A stretch of 64,000 nucleotides of DNA from Pseudomonas sp. NFR16 (GCF_900108875.1 NZ_FNYJ01000007.1:62001-126000), one strand, 5' to 3'; positions 26,030 to 35,109 are shown, counted from the stretch's first letter. The notes: a model not told the origin generated them from the sequence alone. Program-made: numbers and translations.

Positions 26030-26543
26030 GGACTCGCTGCACTGTCAGCGTAACGGTCTGGCTTTGCTGAATCGACTGTTGGTCCTGCAGAACCTGCACT
26101 GCAAGACTGTGCTCGCCGCGATCGAGCTGCATCACTTGAATGCGAGGAACGTTAGTGGGCTGGCCGTAAGGCTCACCGTCCACCAGCAGCTGCAGCGTAT
26201 GGCCGGGTTGCAGGCGGGGCTGAATTGCGACGCCTACCGTGAAGCTCCCATTATTGGCCCGCAGCGCTTCATCCTGCGGCAAGTCCGTCAGTTCCAGCAC
26301 CTGATACGCCGCCGCACTGGGCTGTGGCTGATTCTGGGGCTGCGGCGCGGTCGGGGCTGGAGGAGGTGCGGCGGTATTCACATTGTTAAGCGGCGGCAGT
26401 TCGACCGTTTCGGCCTTGGTGCCGTCTGGCGGTTGACTGCTGTAGGCCGTGTTGCCGTTGGCATCGGTGTATTTATAGATCTGCGCAACTGCAGGCAACG
26501 CGAGCATCAGCAGCAGAAGGGCGAGGCTTTGACGCATGAACAC
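26013..26543 (-). CDS. Secreted DUF4124 domain protein, shorter copy
   Basis: The 176-residue protein has a signal peptide ending at LPAVA, then the DUF4124 unit QIYKYTDANGNTAYSSQPPD. A proline/alanine/glutamine linker (about 55-80) follows, then a C-terminal sandwich with QPRLQPGHTLQLLVDGEPYG. It has the same two-part plan as its downstream partner, so the pair arose by duplication. Presence between ntrB and glnA is a common gene order in Pseudomonas; no nitrogen role is known. Confidence 0.9.
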   Translation of the reverse strand: MFMRQSLALLLLMLALPAVAQIYKYTDANGNTAYSSQPPDGTKAETVELPPLNNVNTAAPPPAPTAPQPQNQPQPSAAAYQVLELTDLPQDEALRANNGSFTVGVAIQPRLQPGHTLQLLVDGEPYGQPTNVPRIQVMQLDRGEHSLAVQVLQDQQSIQQSQTVTLTVQRVHVGKP

Positions 26544-26582
26544 TCCAATGAAAACGACAAGGTCAACGACAGGTAGCTGGAC

Positions 26583-27011
26583 CTACTGTGAAAGCGGCAG
26601 CCCCGGGGTGCCAGCATAGAACACTACCAGTTCGACTGCGCTATCTCCCGTCACGCCGCGATGCTGTCTGTCGACGATTTCGGGCAGCACATCGCCGGGT
26701 TTGAGCATGATCGACTCGCCGCCGTCCCGAGTTTCAACGCGCAGCTCCCCTGACACCACATAAGCTGCATTAGGCATCGGGTGTTGATGCCACTTGAGCG
26801 AAGTGTTCGCGGGAATGTTGATGCGCATGACGGTCAGCTCAGGCTGGCCGGCGGGATACGCCTGATAAGCAGTGCCTTCCCAGGACGTCGTGCTTTTGAG
26901 TAACACGCGGGACTCGATGGCTGGCGGTGCTGAGGGAATGGCGCTGCACCCTGCCGACAGCAGGGCGATGGCGATCAATGACGTCCGTTTCATCATTGTG
27001 CTGACGCTCAT
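26583..27011 (-). CDS. Cupin domain lipoprotein
   Basis: The start at 27011 gives 142 residues and joins the stop of the chorismate mutase gene as ATGA. A lipoprotein signal is visible (hydrophobic stretch then LLSAGC). One small cupin barrel follows: NTSLKWHQHPMPNAAYVVSG is the metal-binding motif 1 with its histidines, and GDVLPEIVDRQHRG is motif 2. Such single-cupin lipoproteins bind a metal or small ligand in the periplasm. The ligand is unknown. Confidence 0.88.
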   Translation of the reverse strand: MSVSTMMKRTSLIAIALLSAGCSAIPSAPPAIESRVLLKSTTSWEGTAYQAYPAGQPELTVMRINIPANTSLKWHQHPMPNAAYVVSGELRVETRDGGESIMLKPGDVLPEIVDRQHRGVTGDSAVELVVFYAGTPGLPLSQ

Positions 27012-27559
27012 TTGTTTACCACGCACAGCTCGCCCACGGCTCGTATGAGCGCCATGTCCTGAATCGGGCTGAGGGTTTGCTTGTCCCTTGCCCGCGTCAC
27101 CCACCTGATGCAATCCGGGTCACGCCGGTGCGGCGCGAAGTCGGCGTAGGTTTGCAACAGTCGCGTCTGCAACTGATCAAGCTGCGAGCGGACTGCGCTG
27201 ATGTCTCCTGGCGCTTTGGGTGTGACGCCCAGTGACTGCCATCGGGCAAGCCATGCATATTGCGCCAGCTTGTTCGCTTCGATCTGGGCAACGAAAAGCT
27301 CGCGGATTTCTTCACGATCAAGTGGCGGCTCGGCTTCGCGCCTGGCGTTGGCGATGACGGTTTCTTCGCGGCCGCGGTCGGTTACGGGCATTTTGTGGTG
27401 CAGTTTGTAACGCGCCACGCTCTCGGCGAGATCAAGGCGCTCCTTGATGACCTTGATCAGTGGCTCAAGTGATGGCGGTGCCTCGCTGGCGCTGGCGTTG
27501 GGCGTGGTCAGCGCGAGAACGGCGGGTAGTAGAAGAGTGATCTCCCTGAGCATGTACAA
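27008..27559 (-). CDS. Periplasmic chorismate mutase (AroQ gamma class)
   Basis: The 183-residue protein has a signal peptide ending at NASA. The mature part begins with the AroQ helix LIKVIKERLDLAESVARYKL, followed by DRGREETVIANARREAE and IRELFVAQIEANKLAQYAWL. The Arg, Lys and Glu residues of these helices form the active site of secreted chorismate mutases, which turn chorismate into prephenate. Length fits the gamma subclass. Why chorismate is processed in the periplasm is unclear; roles in interaction with hosts have been suggested for such enzymes. Confidence 0.9.
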   Translation of the reverse strand: MYMLREITLLLPAVLALTTPNASASEAPPSLEPLIKVIKERLDLAESVARYKLHHKMPVTDRGREETVIANARREAEPPLDREEIRELFVAQIEANKLAQYAWLARWQSLGVTPKAPGDISAVRSQLDQLQTRLLQTYADFAPHRRDPDCIRWVTRARDKQTLSPIQDMALIRAVGELCVVNK

Positions 27560-27715
27560 CCTCCTGATGCTTGGTTAGGCACAGCGCGCAGGTTGCCCGA
27601 ATAGCGATGCTCAGGTGCGGTACATATGTATTACCTCTCCCATCGTTGACTCGGATAGCCTGTCTCCTCGTTGAGCAACTGCTCCAGGTTGACTGACCAC
27701 GTGTATCACGACCAT

Positions 27716-27741
27716 AAAAAAAGGCCTCCCGAAGGAGGCCT
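27716..27741 (-). terminator. Terminator of glnA
   Basis: On the minus strand AGGCCTCC-TTCG-GGAGGCCT is followed by seven T residues, 30 bases after the glnA stop. It is a textbook intrinsic terminator with a stable tetraloop. Confidence 0.95.
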
Positions 27742-27771
27742 CTCTACGCAGCTATAGCTGGCGCGATTGGA

Positions 27772-29178
27772 TCAGACGCTGTAGTACAGGTCGTATTCCA
27801 GTGGGTGTACGAAGGTGCGAACCTTGATTTCTTCTTCCGATTTCAGAGCGATGTAAGCGTCGATGAAGTCGTCGCTGAATACGCCGCCCTTGGTCAGGAA
27901 TGCACGGCCTTTGTCCAGCTCTTCCAGAGCTTCTTTCAGGCTGCCGCAAACTTGCGGGATCTCTGCAGCTTCTTCAGGCGGCAGGTCGTACAGGTTTTTG
28001 TCAGCGGCATCGCCAGGGTGGATCTTGTTCTGGATACCGTCCAGGCCAGCCATCAGCAGAGCCGAGAATGCCAGGTATGGGTTCGCAGCCGGATCCGGGA
28101 AGCGCGCTTCGATACGACGGCCTTTAGGGCTGGAAACATATGGGATACGGATCGATGCAGAGCGGTTACGGGCCGAGTAAGCCAGCATCACTGGCGCTTC
28201 GAAACCTGGGACCAGACGCTTGTAGGAGTTGGTCGACGGGTTGGTGAAGCCGTTCAGAGCCTTACCGTGCTTGATGATACCGCCGATGAAGTACAGAGCG
28301 GTGTCGGACAGACCGGCATAGCCTTCGCCAGCGAAGGTGTTCTTGCCTTCTTTGGAGATGGACATGTGTACGTGCATACCCGAGCCGTTGTCGCCGTACA
28401 GAGGCTTAGGCATGAAGGTAGCAGTGCGGCCGTAAGCGTCAGCGACGTTGTGAACCACGTACTTCAGGGTCTGGGTTTCGTCAGCTTTCTTCACCAGGGT
28501 GTTGAACTTGACGCCGATTTCGTTCTGACCGGCAGTTGCCACTTCGTGGTGGTGAACTTCGACGGTCAGGCCCATTTCTTCCAGGGCGTTGCACATTGCA
28601 GTGCGGATTTCGTGGTCGTGGTCGACCGGAGGCACTGGGAAGTAGCCGCCTTTGACGCCTGGACGGTGGCCTTTGTTGCCGCCGTCGACGTCCTGATCGG
28701 TCATCCAGGAAGCTTGTTCGGAGAAGATCTTGAACATCGAACCCGAAATGTCGGATTTGAATTTCACTTCGTCGAAGATGAAGAATTCTGGCTCTGGACC
28801 GACGAATACGGTGTCACCGATACCGGTGGACTTCAGATATTCCTCAGCGCGGTGAGCGATGGCGCGTGGGTCGCGGTCGTAACCTTGCATGGTCGAAGGT
28901 TCGATGATGTCGCAAACCAGGATCAGGGTAGGCTCTTCGGTGAACGGATCCAGAACGGCGGTTTCGTCGTCCGGCAGCAGGATCATGTCGGAAGCTTCGA
29001 TGCCTTTCCAGCCAGCGATGGAGGAGCCGTCGAACATTTTGCCGACTTCGAAGAAATCGTCATCCAGAGCATCACGCGCTGGCATGGTGACGTGCTGCTG
29101 CTTGCCTTTGGTGTCAGTGAAGCGCAGATCAATCCACTTAACGTCATGATCTTTGATGAGTTGAACCGACTTCGACAT
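27772..29178 (-). CDS. glnA: Glutamine synthetase, type I
   Basis: The ATG at 29178 has a GGAGG site five bases ahead and gives 468 residues. The protein shows the GSI markers: FDGSSIAGW in the N-terminal part, the metal ligands in FVGPEPEFFIFDEV, HHHEVATAGQNEIG, the ATP-site KPLYGDNGSGMHVHMSI, and NLYDLPPEEA with the tyrosine that GlnE adenylylates. It makes glutamine from glutamate, ammonia and ATP as a dodecamer. The promoter region carries a good sigma-54 box and an NtrC palindrome. Confidence 0.98.
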   Translation of the reverse strand: MSKSVQLIKDHDVKWIDLRFTDTKGKQQHVTMPARDALDDDFFEVGKMFDGSSIAGWKGIEASDMILLPDDETAVLDPFTEEPTLILVCDIIEPSTMQGYDRDPRAIAHRAEEYLKSTGIGDTVFVGPEPEFFIFDEVKFKSDISGSMFKIFSEQASWMTDQDVDGGNKGHRPGVKGGYFPVPPVDHDHEIRTAMCNALEEMGLTVEVHHHEVATAGQNEIGVKFNTLVKKADETQTLKYVVHNVADAYGRTATFMPKPLYGDNGSGMHVHMSISKEGKNTFAGEGYAGLSDTALYFIGGIIKHGKALNGFTNPSTNSYKRLVPGFEAPVMLAYSARNRSASIRIPYVSSPKGRRIEARFPDPAANPYLAFSALLMAGLDGIQNKIHPGDAADKNLYDLPPEEAAEIPQVCGSLKEALEELDKGRAFLTKGGVFSDDFIDAYIALKSEEEIKVRTFVHPLEYDLYYSV

Positions 29179-29275
29179 GTTGTCCTCCGGGTGGATGAGG
29201 GCCTGATAGTTGTTAGCCCTAAATATGGGTGATGCCGGGCGCGATAGTCGGCCAAGGCAACCTGCCTCACAAGGA

Positions 29276-29291
29276 AGCAATTTGCATGCCA
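29276..29291 (-). promoter_or_regulatory. Sigma-54 promoter of glnA
   Basis: On the minus strand TGGCATGCAAATTGCT matches the consensus TGGCAC-N5-TTGCW at all but one position, with GG and GC exactly ten bases apart. The predicted start is near 29266, about 88 bases before the glnA ATG. Confidence 0.8.
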
Positions 29292-29364
29292 GTGCCCCGT
29301 GTTGGGATTTCCCCGGAAAACCCCGTCTTTTCTGGCGTTAAACGTCGCAATTGTGAAAACGTTC

Positions 29365-29379
29365 GCACCTTATTGGTGC
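29365..29379. promoter_or_regulatory. NtrC binding site upstream of glnA
   Basis: GCACC-TTATT-GGTGC is a perfect dyad with the spacing of NtrC sites (GCACC-N5-GGTGC). Its centre is about 105 bases upstream of the predicted sigma-54 start, the standard enhancer distance at glnA. Confidence 0.8.
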
Positions 29380-29459
29380 TTGATAATTGTATACAGTCTC
29401 ATTTTGGTGCGCTGATGATCGGCTGTACGATAACTGGTTAAACCTTGAGCAATTTCCGC

Positions 29460-29465
29460 TATAAT
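29460..29465 (+). promoter_or_regulatory. -10 box of the thiI promoter
   Basis: A perfect TATAAT stands 42 bases before the thiI ATG. The -35 candidate TTAAAC (29438-29443), 16 bases upstream, is poor. The 329-bp gap between glnA and thiI is thus filled by two divergent promoters. Confidence 0.55.
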
Positions 29466-29507
29466 CCGCGCCCCCCTTTTTCGACCGGCACCTCGCGCGC
29501 TGTTTTC

Positions 29508-30962
29508 ATGAAATTAATCGTCAAAGTTTTCCCTGAAATCACTATCAAAAGCCGGCCTGTGCGCAAGCGCTTCATCAAACAGCTGGCAAAGAACATCCGT
29601 ACGGTGCTCCGCGATCTGGACCCGGCGTTGGTGGTGGATGGCGTGTGGGACAACCTCGAGGTTGAAACCAGGGTCGAAGATCCCAGGATTTTGCACGAAA
29701 TGACCGAGCGCCTGAGCTGTATGCCGGGCATCGCGCACTTTTTGCAAGTCGATCAGTATCCGCTGGGCGACATGGACGACATCTACGAGAAGTGCAAACT
29801 GCATTTCGGTGATGCGCTGCCAGGGAAGATTTTTTCCGTGCGGTGCAAGCGCGCCGGTCACCACGATTTCAGCTCCATGGACGTCGAGAAATACGTCGGC
29901 AGCAAATTGCGCCGGGAGTGCAACGCAGCCGGCATCTCGCTCAAGGCGCCGGAGGTCGAGGTACGAATCGAAATCCGCGATCAGCGTCTGTTCGTGATTC
30001 ACAGCCAGCACGACAGCATCGGTGGCTACCCGTTGGGTTCGCTTGAGCAGACGCTGGTACTGATGTCGGGTGGTTTTGATTCGACCGTGGCCGCGTATCA
30101 GATCATGCGTCGCGGTCTGATGAGTCATTTCTGCTTCTTCAATCTGGGCGGAAGGGCGCATGAACTGGGCGTGATGGAGGTTGCGCACTTCCTCTGGAAG
30201 AAGTACGGCAGCTCTCAGCGCGTGCTGTTCGTCAGCGTGCCGTTCGAGGAAGTTCTCGGAGAAATTCTCGGAAAAGTCGATAACAGTCATATGGGCGTAG
30301 TATTGAAGCGTATGATGTTGCGCGCTGCGACCAATATTGCAGACAGGCTGGAGATCGATGCCCTGGTGACAGGTGAAGCGATTTCCCAGGTGTCCAGCCA
30401 GACGCTGCCCAACCTGTCGGTCATCGATTGCGTGACAGAGAAGCTGGTGTTGCGCCCGCTGATCGCCAGTCACAAGCAGGACATCATCGATCAGGCCGAT
30501 CAGATCGGTACCGGTGATTTTGCCCGACACATGCCCGAATACTGCGGTGTCATCTCGGTCAACCCAAAGACCGCGGCCAAACGCCATCGCGTAGAGCATG
30601 AAGAAAAAGAGTTCGACATGGCCGTGCTTGAGCGCGCGCTTGAAAACGCCCGCCTCGTTCCTATCGATCGCGTGATCGAGGAGCTGGGCCAGGACGTTCA
30701 GGTCGAAGAAGTCCGTCAGGCGCTGGCCGGGCAAGTGGTCATCGACATCCGTCACCCGGATGAAGCGCAGGACCGCCCGCTGGAACTGGCTGGCATCGAA
30801 GTACAAACGCTGCCGTTCTTTGCATTGAACAGCCGTTTCAAGGAGCTGGATGACACGCGCCAGTACCTGCTTTATTGCGACAAAGGCGTCATGAGTCGCC
30901 TGCATGCTCATCATTTGCTCAGTGAGGGGCATGCCAATGTGCGCGTTTATCGACCGAGCTAA
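29508..30962 (+). CDS. thiI: tRNA 4-thiouridine synthase ThiI
   Basis: The start at 29508 gives 484 residues. The order is an N-terminal ferredoxin-like plus THUMP region (1-170), a PP-loop ATPase with LMSGGFDSTVAAYQIMRRGL (about 186-205), and a C-terminal rhodanese domain whose persulfide cysteine is in LLYCDKGVMSRL (about 456). It activates U8 of tRNA with ATP and inserts sulfur, and also supplies sulfur to the thiazole of thiamine. The long form with rhodanese is the gamma-proteobacterial type. Confidence 0.97.
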   Translation: MKLIVKVFPEITIKSRPVRKRFIKQLAKNIRTVLRDLDPALVVDGVWDNLEVETRVEDPRILHEMTERLSCMPGIAHFLQVDQYPLGDMDDIYEKCKLHFGDALPGKIFSVRCKRAGHHDFSSMDVEKYVGSKLRRECNAAGISLKAPEVEVRIEIRDQRLFVIHSQHDSIGGYPLGSLEQTLVLMSGGFDSTVAAYQIMRRGLMSHFCFFNLGGRAHELGVMEVAHFLWKKYGSSQRVLFVSVPFEEVLGEILGKVDNSHMGVVLKRMMLRAATNIADRLEIDALVTGEAISQVSSQTLPNLSVIDCVTEKLVLRPLIASHKQDIIDQADQIGTGDFARHMPEYCGVISVNPKTAAKRHRVEHEEKEFDMAVLERALENARLVPIDRVIEELGQDVQVEEVRQALAGQVVIDIRHPDEAQDRPLELAGIEVQTLPFFALNSRFKELDDTRQYLLYCDKGVMSRLHAHHLLSEGHANVRVYRPS

Positions 30963-31101
30963 GTGCCCGGGGCTGTTTGCCTGTGGCTTGCGTCACCGGC
31001 CCCCCGACACCAGTCGTCAGCCGTAACGGCTTTAGCCGACTCTACCGTTCATAGCTGCCTATTATGGGTAGCTGACCGAATCCTCTGATCGAGATACACA
31101 A

Positions 31102-32922
31102 GTGATCGAAAATCTACGTAACATCGCCATCATTGCTCACGTTGACCACGGTAAGACCACCCTCGTCGACAAGCTTCTGCGCCAGTCCGGCACCCTTGAG
31201 CGTAACGAGCTCAACGACGAACGCGTGATGGACTCCAACGACCAGGAGAAAGAGCGCGGTATTACCATTCTCGCGAAGAACACCGCGATCAACTGGAATG
31301 GCTACCACATCAACATCGTCGACACCCCGGGCCACGCCGACTTCGGTGGTGAAGTAGAGCGCGTGATGTCGATGGTTGACTCCGTTCTGCTGCTGGTCGA
31401 CGCTCAAGACGGCCCTATGCCGCAAACCCGTTTCGTGACCAAGAAGGCTTTCGAAGCCGGCCTGCGTCCAATCGTGGTCATCAACAAGGTTGACCGTCCG
31501 GGCGCGCGTCCTGACTGGGTTCTGGACCAGATCTTCGACCTGTTCGACAACCTGGGCGCCACTGAAGAACAGCTGGATTTCCAGGTCGTCTACGCCTCGG
31601 CGATCAACGGCATCGCCGGTCTGGATCACACCGACATGGCCGAAGACATGACTCCGCTGTACCAGGCGGTCGTCGACCACGTTCCTGCGCCGAAAGTTGA
31701 CCGTGACGGTCCTTTCCAGATGCAAATCTCGGCTCTGGACTACAACAGCTTCCTGGGCGTTATCGGTGTTGGCCGTATTGCTCGCGGTCGCGTCAAGCCG
31801 AACACCCCGGTTGTGGCGATCAGCGCTGACGGCAAGCGTCGCAATGGTCGTATCCTCAAGCTGATGGGTCACCACGGTCTGCACCGCATCGACGTCGAAG
31901 AAGCAGCTGCCGGCGACATCGTCTGCATCAGCGGCTTCGAAGAGCTGTTCATCTCCGACACCCTGTGCGACCCGACCGTCGTAGAAGCGATGAAGCCGCT
32001 GACCGTTGACGAGCCGACCGTTTCCATGACCTTCCAGGTAAACGACTCGCCATTCTGCGGTAAAGAAGGCAAATTCGTGACGTCCCGTAACATCAAGGAC
32101 CGTCTGGACAAAGAGCTGCTGTACAACGTTGCACTGCGCGTTGAAGAAGGCGACTCGGCTGACAAGTTCAAGGTTTCCGGCCGTGGTGAGCTGCACCTGT
32201 CGGTATTGATCGAAACCATGCGTCGTGAAGGTTTCGAGCTGGCCCTGGGCCGTCCTGAAGTGATCATCCGTGAAGTTGACGGCGTCAAGCAGGAACCGTA
32301 CGAAAACGTGACCATCGACATCCCTGAAGAATCTCAGGGCAAGGTCATGGAAGAAATGGGTCTGCGTAAAGGCGACCTGAGCAACATGGTGCCGGATGGC
32401 AAGGGCCGTGTTCGTCTGGAATACAACATCCCTGCTCGCGGTCTGATCGGTTTCCGTAACCAGTTCCTGACCCTGACCAACGGTGCTGGCATCCTGACCT
32501 CGATCTTCGATCGCTACGACACCGTCAAGTCGGGCCACATGTCCGGCCGTCAGAACGGCGTGCTGGTATCGGTCGAAACCGGTAAGGCACTGACTTACTC
32601 GCTGGAAACCCTGCAGGCGCGTGGCAAGCTGTTCGTTGAACACGGTCAGGAAATCTACAACGGCCAGATCGTTGGTCAGAACAGCCGCGACAACGACCTG
32701 GGCGTCAACCCGACCAAGGGCAAGAAGCTCGACAACATGCGTGCTTCGGGTAAAGACGAAACCATCGCGCTGGTCCCACCTGTTCGCTTCACGCTGGAAC
32801 AGGCTCTGGAATACATCCAGGAAGACGAGCTGTGCGAAGTCACGCCTAAGTCGATCCGTCTTCGCAAGAAGATCCTCGACGAAAGCGAGCGTACCCGCGC
32901 TGCCAAGAAAGCCAAGGCCTAA
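31102..32922 (+). CDS. typA: Translational GTPase TypA/BipA
   Basis: The 606-residue protein starts at GTG. G1 is AHVDHGKTT (about 12-20), the switch I text ERGITILAKN follows, G3 is DTPGHADFGGEVERV, and G4 is NKVDRPGARPDWV. EF-G-like domains II, III and V and the TypA-specific C-terminal domain follow (PARGLIGFRNQFLTLTNGAG). It binds the ribosome and helps large-subunit assembly and stress adaptation, especially at low temperature. Codon use is highly biased, as in glnA. Confidence 0.98.
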   Translation: MIENLRNIAIIAHVDHGKTTLVDKLLRQSGTLERNELNDERVMDSNDQEKERGITILAKNTAINWNGYHINIVDTPGHADFGGEVERVMSMVDSVLLLVDAQDGPMPQTRFVTKKAFEAGLRPIVVINKVDRPGARPDWVLDQIFDLFDNLGATEEQLDFQVVYASAINGIAGLDHTDMAEDMTPLYQAVVDHVPAPKVDRDGPFQMQISALDYNSFLGVIGVGRIARGRVKPNTPVVAISADGKRRNGRILKLMGHHGLHRIDVEEAAAGDIVCISGFEELFISDTLCDPTVVEAMKPLTVDEPTVSMTFQVNDSPFCGKEGKFVTSRNIKDRLDKELLYNVALRVEEGDSADKFKVSGRGELHLSVLIETMRREGFELALGRPEVIIREVDGVKQEPYENVTIDIPEESQGKVMEEMGLRKGDLSNMVPDGKGRVRLEYNIPARGLIGFRNQFLTLTNGAGILTSIFDRYDTVKSGHMSGRQNGVLVSVETGKALTYSLETLQARGKLFVEHGQEIYNGQIVGQNSRDNDLGVNPTKGKKLDNMRASGKDETIALVPPVRFTLEQALEYIQEDELCEVTPKSIRLRKKILDESERTRAAKKAKA

Positions 32923-32941
32923 CTAGCCCCGGCTGAACGAA

Positions 32942-32976
32942 AACGCCCCCGGTCGAAAGGCCGGGGGCGTTTTTGT
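32942..32976 (+). terminator. Terminator of typA
   Basis: AACGCCCCCGG (32942-32952) pairs with CCGGGGGCGTT (32961-32971), followed by TTTTGTTTG. It is a strong intrinsic terminator 20 bases after the stop. Confidence 0.95.
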
Positions 32977-33042
32977 TTGTGCGGGGTTTGGTCTGGTTCG
33001 GGGGGATTCAGCAAATACCGACGGCGCTCGAACTGGCCTCTA

Positions 33043-33103
33043 CCCGGCTGAAGCTTTTCCTACGCTCCATGCGTAATCAGCAGGACCGGCTTCAGCCGGG
33101 AAG
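33043..33103. repeat. Diverged single REPIN
   Basis: CCCGGCTGAAGCTTTTCCTAC (33043-33063, minus one base of the palindrome) faces AGGACCGGCTTCAGCCGGGA (33082-33101). This is the same REP family as the 4.8-kb array, in the opposite arm order, lying between the typA terminator and a convergent gene. Confidence 0.75.
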
Positions 33104-33127
33104 GCGTACGCGGATGCTGTAGGAGAT

Positions 33128-33583
33128 TTAGAACTTCAGCGGCACCCGGCCAGAATTCGAATTCAATGTGCCGCTTTTCTCGCGCACGACTTCTTTTGGC
33201 TTGTATGCGCAATAGCCCGGCCGTGGACCGATCTTTGGATGATTGCGGCAGGTGTCCGGGCGCTTGTCGTAGATCGTGCACAGTCGGCTTTTGCGATCCA
33301 GATAGAGGCAGTCGTTATTGCTCATCCGTTGAAGCGTGAAAATCCCGGACTTCTGATTGAAGCGCTCGACAATGCCTTCCTTCTGCAAGCGCTTGGCAAT
33401 GTTCTTAGGGTTGTCGCCCATTTCGAATTCGTCGACGACGCCGATACGTATCAAGTCCTTGATCTTCGCTTCCACCGGCAACGTGCAGCAGCTGGAAATG
33501 CAGCCTCCGCACATGTGGCTGGAGTATTTCTGCCAGGTCTCGAGGCGGTCGATTTCTGCAGCGGCGATCAAGGTGGGCTTCAT
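33128..33583 (-). CDS. YkgJ family cysteine-cluster protein
   Basis: The 151-residue protein has the Zn/Fe-chelating cluster: C25, C28, C32 and C33 in HMCGGCISSCC, then NDCLYLD, and a final group LCTIYDKRPDTCRNHP plus GYC. The spacing fits the YkgJ family, which binds iron-sulfur clusters or zinc; the biological role is not established. It is a single leftward gene, downstream of typA and convergent with it. Confidence 0.9.
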   Translation of the reverse strand: MKPTLIAAAEIDRLETWQKYSSHMCGGCISSCCTLPVEAKIKDLIRIGVVDEFEMGDNPKNIAKRLQKEGIVERFNQKSGIFTLQRMSNNDCLYLDRKSRLCTIYDKRPDTCRNHPKIGPRPGYCAYKPKEVVREKSGTLNSNSGRVPLKF

Positions 33584-33723
33584 GGCGTTGTGCTTCCGGG
33601 TGTATCGGGCGCGCGATCATACCGGGCCGCGCGCATTTCCCCTATCGCAAAATGATCGACGCGACTGTCGGCAGGGTATTGAAGGCGGCGTGAGCTTGCG
33701 CAGACTCTAAACGTCCACACCTT

Positions 33724-35109
33724 TCACGTGCGAATGATGACCTCGGCCAATCGCTCGATCTGTTCCTGCCGCTCTGCCTGATTGAGCCTGGCGTGTGGAT
33801 TCAGCAAAGACCACTGCGGATGTGCCCGGGCTTTGCGCAGCGCGTCCGGCAGCTTGCCTTCGCGCCAGTTCTTGTCCTGTGGGGCATCGAGCTTGATGCT
33901 GTCCATCGCCGCATGACCCCTTGCCTCCAGCGCACTCAGCAATTGTCGCTGGCGTAGCGCGAGAAGTCGCAGCACGGCATCGTCCACGGTCAGTTCGCGC
34001 TGGCCTTTGATCTTGCCCAGCAGGCGCCCGCCGTAACTGCGCGCTGTTTGCAATGCGCCGCCAGCAATCGCACCCACCAGCGCCGCAGCGCCAAGGGTGA
34101 TTCCGCCCACCAGCAGATCCACACCCGCGCCTGCGGCGGCGCCGGCAGCAATGCCGCCGCCCACCCTGACACCCAATAATTTAAGCGTCTCCGGGTTGAA
34201 CAAGTCATCGCCCCAGCGGCCATCGAGCAACGGCAAGTCGCCGGGAGACGCGTCTTCAAGGCGGAACGCATAGAGCGTCAACAGCGCCTCGACGCAGCGT
34301 TGTTCACGCTTGCGCACCGCTGCGCGCAGGTCCTGGATCGCCGCCTGCATAGGATCAGAAGTCGTCGCAACGCTACGACGACACGCTGCACAATCGACCA
34401 GCAATTCCGAAATCAGTCTCGCTGCACTCTGGCGGCGAACCTGACGCTGTGCTTGCTGGTCAGCGATCAAGCGCTCAAGGCGTGGGCGTGAGTCCTCCAG
34501 CAGCAGCGCCAGGCTTTCATAAAGTCGCCGCTCGCCGTCCTCGGGCGGGGCGACGCTGTCGAAACGCACCAGCGCATGCAGCCCAAGGCGCGCCAACGCT
34601 TCGCGCCAGTCAGGCTCGCGCTGCTGAGGACTGCTGACAAAATTGAGCACGGGCAGCAGCGGTTTGCCGCAACTGGCCAGCACCGCCAGCTCATCGCGGT
34701 ATTTGGCCAGCACCGGTTCACGGGCATCGATGACATACAGACCGGCGTCCGAGGCCAACAGCTGACGCAGCACTTTGGCTTCCTGCTCGAAACGCTGGCG
34801 TGCTTCGCTGCCTTCGAGAAAGCGGGCCAGTCGCGCCGGCCCGTCAAGCCGTTCGCCCGGCCGGTCGAGTCGCTCCAGATAGTCGAGCAGCGCTATCGCA
34901 TCTTCCAGGCCGGGCGTGTCGTACAGCTCCAGCAACGCCTCGCCGTCCACCGATAGTCGCGCCCCTTCAACATGGCGGGTCGTGCTGGGGCGATGTGACA
35001 CCTCGCCAAATCCGACATCGCGCGTCAGCGTGCGAAGCAGAGACGTTTTGCCGACGTTGGTGTGGCCGACCACCGCCAGCTTCAGCGCGCGGGTTGCGGT
35101 CTCAGTCAT
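33724..35109 (-). CDS. GTPase/DUF3482 domain protein
   Basis: The 461-residue protein has an Era/TrmE-like GTPase domain. G1 is GHTNVGKTS (15-23), G2 is in RPSTTRH (40-46), and G3 is DTPG (64-67). The place of G4 (usually NKxD) is taken by NFVS (156-159), so guanine recognition is altered. The C-terminal half contains DUF3482, with a glycine- and alanine-rich hydrophobic stretch from about 314 to 358 (GGGIAAGAAAGAG, then GAAALVGAIAGGA) that could enter the membrane. It overlaps the DUF2868 gene by eight bases; the two probably act together. Function unknown. Confidence 0.92.
   Translation of the reverse strand: MTETATRALKLAVVGHTNVGKTSLLRTLTRDVGFGEVSHRPSTTRHVEGARLSVDGEALLELYDTPGLEDAIALLDYLERLDRPGERLDGPARLARFLEGSEARQRFEQEAKVLRQLLASDAGLYVIDAREPVLAKYRDELAVLASCGKPLLPVLNFVSSPQQREPDWREALARLGLHALVRFDSVAPPEDGERRLYESLALLLEDSRPRLERLIADQQAQRQVRRQSAARLISELLVDCAACRRSVATTSDPMQAAIQDLRAAVRKREQRCVEALLTLYAFRLEDASPGDLPLLDGRWGDDLFNPETLKLLGVRVGGGIAAGAAAGAGVDLLVGGITLGAAALVGAIAGGALQTARSYGGRLLGKIKGQRELTVDDAVLRLLALRQRQLLSALEARGHAAMDSIKLDAPQDKNWREGKLPDALRKARAHPQWSLLNPHARLNQAERQEQIERLAEVIIRT

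Noticed and set aside
27805..29232. 475-codon open frame antisense to glnA
   Set aside because: It mirrors the strong codon bias of glnA, encodes no recognisable protein and has no ribosome site.
29283..29298. Alternative sigma-54 box GGGCACTGGCATGC at glnA
   Set aside because: The spacing or the -24 box fails; the overlapping TGGCATGCAAATTGCT fits much better.
31114..32643. 509-codon open frame antisense to typA
   Set aside because: Same cause: high GC and biased codons of typA keep the opposite frame open.
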